From: Paulownia fortunei
Lineage: Eukaryota; Streptophyta; Magnoliopsida; Lamiales; Paulowniaceae
Direction of reading: 5' to 3'
DNA length: 64,000 nt
Assembly: GCA_019321725.1 (NCBI GenBank)
Contig: CM033120.1
Location: 9,801,694 to 9,865,693, forward strand
Made by a program: the position numbers and the translations under genes
The notes under the pieces: model-generated
What the model saw: the letters and a program-made list of their open reading frames with translations, nothing else
What the model was told of the DNA's origin: nothing
The model's database searches: none
Shown here: positions 56,330 to 64,000 of the stretch, one piece after another
How the letters are laid out: every line of letters begins with the position of its first letter
Numbering within the stretch: position 1 is the first letter of the stretch

Positions 56330-59300
56330 TTTAATTAATAGGTAAAAATGAACAAAAAAAAAAAAAAACCACTTGAAATAGGAAAAAAACTATATAAATT
56401 AGACATACGTGTAGATACATGAACATGAGATTAAATATTAATTAAATGAAATACAAGAAACTAAAAATAAAGATTTGTTGTGCTAAAAAGTTATAGTTGT
56501 AAATCTTTAAATTTTACTTCATTCAAGCATCACATTTATAAAATCTCGAGGACAATTACTGCAATACAGGCCGATTGCAAATCTTTAAACCATATAGTTC
56601 AATATACTCGTGGTTGCAAAATTTTTAAAATATACTACACTCCAAGAGCATGTTTGTGGCCTTGGAAATTGCTGCTATTCTGACCAATAATTACTCCTCC
56701 TAATTGCAAATTTTTAAATCGAACGGCACGGCAGTTCAAAGCTAAGTCTGTTGTTCCTGGGATATTGAAGAAGGGTTTACATAAGAAGGAAAAAAAAAAA
56801 AAAAAAAGGTGCTTTCTGTTGGAAATTGATTTAAAAATTTGTTTAAATCAATTTTTGATTATTTTTTTTAGTGGATATCATATAATAATTAAGGAATTTT
56901 TTGGCTTAACCTAATTTATTCGGCGAGTAGATAAGTATACGACATTTGATTTCTCAAAAAATGAATCACGTATAAATTATTAAATTAAAAAATAATAGAA
57001 AGATAAAAATACATTTATCCCATATTTGAAATCACTTTATATTATCTAAGTTTGACACTTTGATTTTAGTCCCAAAAGATATCAATAATTTATGAAAGGA
57101 GCACCTACTTCCTACTGAATTTGGGCCCAAGCTCAAACGTATGTGCGTTAGCTGGCTTCCAAGCCTGGGCTTGGGCCAAGACTATATACACATGAATTCT
57201 ATACAATTACTTAAGAAATTTGAATTAAATTTAAATTTATTTTTTTCCAATCATAACACTATAAGTAGTATTGATCAACGTCCGATACATGGCATAATGA
57301 TTGATAAACCAAGATATGCCTTGTGTCAACATATTTGTTTAATTAGTGCTACTCTATAAAAAGACAGACGTATTTGTTCAGTTAACATTACATTTTTTAA
57401 CAATTATATCTTTTCAAACACAATTTTTCAATAATAATAAATAAGTTATTCTAATTGTAGAATCATTCATTCTCATGTTAGTAGATTTGGACCAAAGCTT
57501 AAACATTTGCAGCACAAGCTGTTTGGCCAGGCTTGGGCAAAAACTCTTTATATCTTTTTTGTATAAATAAATTAAGAATTTTATATAAAACTTTAAAATT
57601 TATTCCTTTCAATTATAACACTACAAGTGATAGTGTTTAGAGTGTGACATGTGGTACAACAATTGATAAACCAAAATACATGTATCTGTCCAATCAGCTC
57701 CACTCTTTTTCAACACTTGTACCCCTCTGAAATTTTTTTCAATAATTATAAGTAGGCCCCTCTGATCGCAAAATCATTCATTCTCGTATTTTCATTTCTC
57801 TTCTTACTTTTTTGTGTTTCTAAGAGAATTCAAAACTTTTGTTGGTTTGTTATTTTTAAGATTTGTAGTGCTATTATGTCAAGAAGTGGTCATTACAATT
57901 TGGGAGATGATTTCGAAAATTCATCAACACCATTGTGAAACAATTCATCTTAAGAAAGAGTTCAATTCTTGTTTCCATCAAAAATTCAATTTCATAGTTG
58001 TTACTCTCAGCCAACTAAAGTTACACATATTCCAAATATATTTAAGACAACATTTTCACCTCCTTATGCCGGAACAATTGGGAAGCTGGAGGTGTAAGCC
58101 TCCAGATTTTCCACTTGTTTGCTTCTATTTTTTTTTCAAAATAGAACTTTTAAAAATTTCAATTCAACCCCTTAGAATAAATAGGAGTTGCATTGAGTCC
58201 AATCAATATGTTATAATTCAATTATTGACCTCATAACTCATGAAACAAGTGAAGTAATAAAAGATAATACTCGTTTAAGCGTCACAGGGCCCTTAAGGCA
58301 TCTAGATGTTCTTAGGCGTGGAGCGTAGAGTTGGGTCCGTTGGTAACTCCCAAATAACAAGTCTTTCTCTGTTACCATTTGAATAAATTGTGTTGAGGCA
58401 TCAACACATATGTCCCCATCCATGATTGCAAGAACCCGTGAATCAAAAGTCTTCTATAGTCTTCCACAATGCAACCAAAATTACCCTTATCGTCCTTTGT
58501 AACACCTCTTTTAATTTAAGTTTTGATAAAAAATAAAAAATAACTATAGAATTTAACCCGATATTTAGAGGGGATCTGACTCAATGGTCCACATAATTTC
58601 ATAGTTGTGAGTTAATATAGCTAAGTGGACTGGACTTCCCAATTTTTTTCTTTTTTACCCCAATGTATATAACATGAATGGTATGTTGGAGTCGCATTGG
58701 ATACAAGATTAATATAGCTAAGTTAATTTGTCACTAGTTTTTATGGCATTGTTGAAAAAATTAGGAAAAAAATGATTTTAAAATTTTAGTTGGGCTTAAG
58801 CACCTTTGGCATATTTTGATTCTACTTTTAATTTCCTTATATGAAGTTGAGATTTGCATTTCTGGCTTTTTAATAGTATTTAGGTAAATATTTCAAAATT
58901 GTTTTACACCCTTGCACCCCTAGTTAATTTTTGAAAAATGGGCATAAGTCAACCACATCTTTGAACTAAGGGCCATTTTGGACTTTTAGAATAAAAAACA
59001 AGAAAAATCTAAAATTATAATTTTACTATACAACATTAGTTTTTCAACTTATTCTCATTTTTCAACACTTTCTCCAAATAACTTCACTTTAACTTTTTTA
59101 TTACTTCTCCGGCTTTTTCTGAAATTCAAACTCTATAAATCTATGCTATATTCAAATTAAAATAATAATAAAAAGAAAAGAAAAGCCTATCATGAATCTT
59201 TAGTTTCAAATTGGTTCCAATTAAAAGGCATGTTTTCATTTTAAAATATTAGACATTGCTCTTAAGAAATAAAAATTTCAATAAGCAGAAAAGTGAAGGA

Positions 59301-60899
59301 GAAAAAAAAAATCTCTAATTTTACAAAAGGTGATTATAAAATCAAAGGCTGACTCACATTGTAAATAATTGTCAAATCCCAGACCTACAAAGGGAGGGCC
59401 TGGAAGCCTTCACTTATAAACCATTCTATATAACACTAATTAACTCAAAGCAAACCACTGAACACACATACACATAAAGAAGAATTCAACAGCCCATACA
59501 AATTTGCTTCTAGTTTTGGTGAAGGCTTACACCTTGTTTGTTATGTTTGGGAGTTTTTCCATTTTTCACTATTTCAGATTAATGTTTGTTTCACTTAATA
59601 TTAGTGATAATATTATATTTTATTTTCTCATTTTTTCACTGAAAACACTTTCTAATTCTAAATGTTTAATTTTTAACTATATATTATACTATTTGACTCA
59701 TCACTACCACATATATTTATATAATATATTAATACTTTCAAATAACATCATCACAGTGGATTACCACTTACAAATCACACTAACAAATTATCAAATTCAA
59801 ACTAAATATTTAACTGGATCCCATCACTATCAATTTTATCTAATTAATATATTATTATTTTGAAATGAATAAGACTCACTGTTTACATATCATCCAAATA
59901 AATTTGGGAGAAAATAGATCAGTTTGCAGGTGCCGTTCGGTTCTTTGTACTATAGAAAATTGATCAACTAAATTTTTTTATTTTTATTTTTTTTTTTTTG
60001 TGGAGTTCTACGAAGATCAATAATATTATGTTTTTCACATAATTAATCTTAATAAATAACCCTTAATTCCTATTACTATCAAGCTAATAAATTAGATATT
60101 TAAATTTATTTATTAGTGTCATAGTATTGTTCTTGCCTTAATTTCCTTAGGTTCTCTTAATTTGTTGTAGCCACAGAAGACGCATGATTTAGATTTTACT
60201 GGAAAAGGAAAAATGAAAATTAAAACAAAGAATACAGTGAGCTTAAAAGTGACTTTACTTAAAAATTGACATCTTAATAAATTCTAAACTTTAGTATTCC
60301 CTTGGTCTTAAATAACTAAAAGTTATTGTACGTTTTGTAATTTAAAATCTTCCTACTACTCTCTTAAATCATAATTTTCCCAAAAATTGAATAACCAGTA
60401 GCAACTAGAAATTTAGTCATTAACGTTAACAACAATGGGTTTTTGTAGTTGTAACTTTGACATTAAGTCCAACTATACTCCCTCTTTTTATATTTAAATG
60501 TTTAATTTTATTTTTATTTTTTGGGACATTTACAAGTAAATATCTCATTTTCTAAAATAAATATTTTCTTTGTAAAATTAGAGTATAAAATAATAATATT
60601 ACACCACTAATTTTCAACTACTATTTTTAAAATTAAAAAAAAAATAATAAAAACATACCAACCTTTCACTTTTTTCAATTCGTATGTAAACGTACGTCAC
60701 ACCTGGGACCTTCAAAGTTGAAGGAAGAGAATATGAATTGTGGTTGCTGTTTTGAATACTCTACTAACATGCCATGATGCAAAAAAATTACTTCAGCCAT
60801 AATGTTAGTTTTTGTTTCCAACAAAATTATCAAAAAGAACATACAAAGAAGGTACTCAATGACAACTATGTACAATTGCTTGGTAAAATCTCATGCTAC
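56330..60899. other. Intergenic stretch between GPI8 and the LRR kinase
   Basis: No gene is recognised. It contains a poly-A run at about 56790-56808, a diverged tandem duplication at 57119-57795, and AT-rich DNA. The longest open frames (57814-58236, 59504-59863) have low-complexity composition without a domain. The part next to 60899 is 3' UTR of the LRR kinase. Confidence 0.5.
57119..57795. repeat. Diverged tandem duplication of about 310-365 bp
   Basis: Copy 1 is 57119-57480 and copy 2 about 57486-57795. Shared landmarks in order: GGCTTGGGC, AATTTAT...CAATCATAACACTA(T/C)AAGT, ATTGATAAACCAA, and (G/A)AATCATTCATTCTC. No terminal repeats or coding capacity are seen. Confidence 0.75.
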
Positions 60900-62875
60900 C
60901 TAATACTTATTAGATACATCACGATCAGTTCTATGAGCTATGCCATTTTCCTCTCTATCTGCATTTGAGAGGGATGAATCAGAATACGGACCATTTGTCG
61001 ACATGCTATGACTTACGCTAGGGTGCTGCCAGAAGTGGTTTCTTATGGCCTTGTACTTTGAATCAGTGGTTGAAAATCCAGGATCTGAAAGTAAGTCCTG
61101 AACGGCAGTTCGACCTTCGAGCATACTCACCACTTGAGTCATTGTTGGCCTGAGAGTTGGGGCCGCATTGGTGCATAGAAGGGCCACATTTAGCAGCACC
61201 ATTGCCTCTTCTGATGAGTATGCAGACCCCAACTCCGGATCGACCAACTCCAGTAGACTACCTCTCTCTTGCAGAACATAAGCCTGGTTGAAAGGGTATA
61301 TGATTTACACATGAAAAAGTAAAACTAATGTGGCTTGAGAAAATGATCAATTGTGAGAGAATTACAGAGAAGCAGCACAAATCTTGAATCAAAGGACAAC
61401 CATATAAGTAGAGAAGTGAAAAATACCCAGTCAAGAAGGTACACGAAATCTTCCTTCGGCCTATAGTTGGTGTTGCTTTTACCACTGACTATTTCCAGTG
61501 CAACCACCCCAAAGCTGTAGACATCTGCTTTGTTAGTTAAGTAACCACGCATTGCATACTCTGGAGCCATATAACCTCTGCAAGCCAAATAACAAATGAT
61601 GGGTCAGTGTTAAAGTTCGATGTTTCAATGGTCAAGGAATAAATGGGTGTGAAGATGTGCAAGCTGCTGGTTGCAAGGACTCCAGAAGTAATGCTTGGAA
61701 TGCATGCATTCTTTATAAACTCATGAACTTGAAATAAGGCTACAATTTGTGGACTTTCAGCAAGAAGTAGGCTATTTGAACCGGACCCCTTTCAGATATG
61801 AAAACTGTATTTAAGTAGGAAGTTCTTCATGGCTGCCCATTGACAATAAAACAGAAGGTCCATATCTAATTCGAAGCTTTTAAACCGACAACCTAAACTT
61901 GAAAGCTTTGGAAAATTAAAACAATTGCATCTCTTCTTCGCAATTGTGGCAAAAGTTAAGGTTCAATAATGCCAAGCTCTCATTCATATATCAAAATTAT
62001 AAATGTAGTAAGAAAGAAAAGCACATTTAGATGTGTGTAAAAATCTAAACAAACGTAAATTGAAACAGAACTTACATAGTCCCAGCAATCCGGGTACTAA
62101 TATGGGTGTTACCATCCTCGTTAAGCTTAGCCAGGCCAAAATCAGATATTTTTGCATTCAGATCTTTGTCCAGCAAAACATTACTTGCCTTGATGTCTCG
62201 ATGGACTATTTTCAGTCTTGACTCTTCATGGAGGTAAGCCAAACCTCTGGCAATGCCAAGGCATATTTTCCTTCTTGTGAGCCAGTCTAACTTCAGTTTT
62301 TGTGCAGCATCCTTTCCTATTAAAGTAGAAACACATAAGATAAAAAGCTTGCCAATGCAAGTCAAAATGCATAATCTTCACTGATTGGAATACGATCCTC
62401 ACCAAAAAGAGCGCGAGATAGACAATTATTTTCCATGTACTCATAGATTAACATTAACTGATTTCCTTCAACACAACAGCCATAAAGCTTTACTAAATTT
62501 GGGTGTTGCAATGCAGATATCATTCCTATTTCATTAACAAATTCCCGTGTTCCCTGTTTAGACTTTGAGGAAAGCTGCTTCACTGCTATTATGGTTCCAT
62601 CTGACAACAGACCCTGTACCATGGGAGAGAGGAGTAAATTTCCATTTCAATATAATGGGAGAAGGTCACAAGTGTGGGAACATGGTATGCTTAAAGAAGA
62701 ATCAATGCTGAAAATATAGAATTGATTCTCAATTGCAATTAAGAAAAATGCAGTACCTTGTAAACTGAACCAAAACCACCCTCACCAATCTTGTTTGCAG
62801 GATCAAAATTCTTGGTTGCAGCCTTAATCTGTCTTAATGTGAATAGACCTGTTTGTAGATCAAGGCCTCTAAGCT
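60900..62875 (-). CDS. LRR receptor-like kinase, subfamily VIII-2, kinase-domain part
   Basis: C-terminal part of a membrane receptor kinase of the At1g53430/RFK1 type. Exons on the minus strand: 62757-62875, 62403-62613, 62086-62316, 61427-61577, 60900-61283, all with GT-AG borders and continuous frame. Seen: [20 protein letters not shown], glycine loop GEGGFGSVY, lysine in [26 protein letters not shown] (an RD kinase), [27 protein letters not shown], then [20 protein letters not shown] and a serine-rich tail ending NKY. The kinase domain looks complete. The juxtamembrane, membrane helix, malectin-like and LRR regions should lie upstream (above 62875) but none is seen up to 64000, so the gene either continues past the window after a long intron or is a truncated copy. 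Confidence 0.9.
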
Positions 62876-64000
62876 CTGTCCATGGAGCAATAATAAGTTT
62901 CATCAGAAAATCAAAACTGAAACATGTTTCTTAAATATCGCTTAAGCTCCTACTTATTATTTGATTCATAATTTTGTATGAAACAGTTTTTGTACTATTA
63001 CATCATCTTTAAACATAAAAATGAGTAATCTTGGTCTGTGAACTGCAGGAAAAGTGAAACACTGGAAAAAGCAACTAAGTTAGAAAATTTTGCATGTCAC
63101 ATGTAACATATCCACAGAACATAATCACTCTGTCAAGCTATATGGAATTTTCAAGAGCTCTGGGAGGAAAAGATCTTCCTGTAGACCTACAGGACCATTA
63201 TATATCTATGAGCAACATCACTTCTAGCTGTAGAAAACTAAACTAGATTCACCGTCCTTTCTTATGATCAATAAAGAGCACAAGCACATGGACCACTACT
63301 GTATGTTTTTTTTATTAAGAAATGTTGAACTCGTGTAGAATTTGTCAATATACAAAAGTAAACACATTGAGAGATACCTAATTCTTGACTAGAATAAATA
63401 GAAAAACTAATAGGATAACTCAATTTATCTTATGACTATGAGATGTATCATATTTTCAGTTAATAAGATTATTGAATTTCTTTCAAGTAGAGTTTGAGAG
63501 TAGTTCCATTCTTTTGAATATAGCCATAATTAAAAATTTAACGTGCTCAAAATGTATATATTTTAGTCCTATAAGCATGCATACTTTCTTGACATTACTT
63601 TTTTAAAAATAGCTATTTTTTGACTCTCCTAGTCAATTTGTCTTTTGTTGTTTTTCTTCGATTATAATTTTATAAATATTTTTTTAGGTACTTTTATTGT
63701 ATCTTTGTAATTAGTTGTATAAAAAGGTTGAGAATGTGATTCAAATCAAATTTTCATAGTAATTAATTTTTAGCATCCTAACATTATGTACAAATGTAAT
63801 AGGTTTAAATCTTCATAGCAAGATCATGGGTTCCAACCTTGCCTTAGGGCCATTATGTCATATATTAATATTTTTATTTTCTATTCTTAAACTCGCATTC
63901 CTCTCAATAAATTGCATTAGTAATTTACTATTTCTTTTATTAAGATATTCAGTTATTATGGTTCTTTGTGCATGTGTGGCTTAACTGATGTATTTTTTTC
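62876..64000. other. AT-rich sequence upstream of the LRR kinase exons
   Basis: No LRR, malectin or membrane-segment exon is recognised on the minus strand. The acceptor site at 62876-62880 shows that transcription must enter from here, so this is best read as a long intron, unless the gene is a fragment. Confidence 0.5.

Noticed and set aside
57814..58236. Plus-strand 140-codon open frame
   Set aside because: Composition is hydrophobic and low complexity, with no motif, start context or homologous pattern; best explained by AT-rich chance.
59504..59863. Plus-strand 119-codon open frame
   Set aside because: Dominated by Ile, Leu, Tyr, Asn and Phe codons typical of AT-rich non-coding DNA.
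60290..60500. TATTCCCTTGGTCTTAAATAACT and TACTCCCTCTTTTT resembling Stowaway MITE ends
   Set aside because: Both lie in the same orientation and neither has an inverted partner or a TA duplication that can be placed.

Overview
The window is plant nuclear DNA, most likely from an AT-rich dicot genome. Its genes have GT-AG introns. It holds two plant receptor-like kinase genes, a plant class A heat-shock factor gene, and dense layers of plant-type transposons: LINE, hAT and Tourist MITEs, Ty1/copia, Ty3/gypsy and MULE. No genus can be assigned from the sequence alone. I see no operon, CRISPR array, rRNA or tRNA gene.

Layout. 743-3262 (+): intact, intronless G-type lectin S-receptor-like kinase. 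3.3-7.0 kb: AT-rich spacer with a 372-bp hAT MITE that keeps its 8-bp target duplication. 7.0-11.7 kb (+): dead L1-type LINE, split by a hAT element, which is itself split by a 443-bp foreign insert that may be organellar. 12.8-14.1 kb (-): LTR plus primer-binding-site remnant of an Athila/Tat-like Ty3/gypsy element. 16.35-29.6 kb (-): an 11-exon sugar-phosphate/nucleotide-sugar translocator-like gene (At1g06470 type). It has a 13-nt microexon, a one-base reading-frame break in exon 1, a Tourist MITE in one intron and a 3.1-kb solo LTR in another. 30.3-41.2 kb: transposon graveyard holding a second copy of the same hAT family, a Ty3/gypsy gag-protease fragment cut by a Ty1/copia LTR, the decayed copia pol, and a decayed MULE transposase with an internal 141-bp tandem repeat. 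45.8-47.8 kb (-): heat-shock factor of class A4 type whose C-terminal tail is lost to stops and a frameshift; its upstream region contains a tandemly duplicated TATA-containing segment. 50.8-56.2 kb (-): complete 9-exon GPI8/PIG-K, the catalytic subunit of GPI transamidase. 60.9-62.9 kb (-): kinase-domain exons and C-terminus of an LRR-VIII-2 receptor kinase, whose ectodomain is not visible in the window.

The genes do not form a functional unit. They are independent plant genes: surface receptors, an endomembrane or plastid-type transporter, a transcription factor and an ER enzyme. Exon boundaries were derived by hand from splice signals and frame continuity. For GPI8 the nine exons sum to 1320 nt and stay in frame. 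For the translocator they sum to 1480 nt, one base over a multiple of three, which independently confirms the frame break. I did not find a convincing previously undescribed system. The most informative signals are the precisely resolved nested insertions, the disrupted heat-shock factor tail, the translocator frameshift and microexon, and a few unexplained inverted or tandem repeats.
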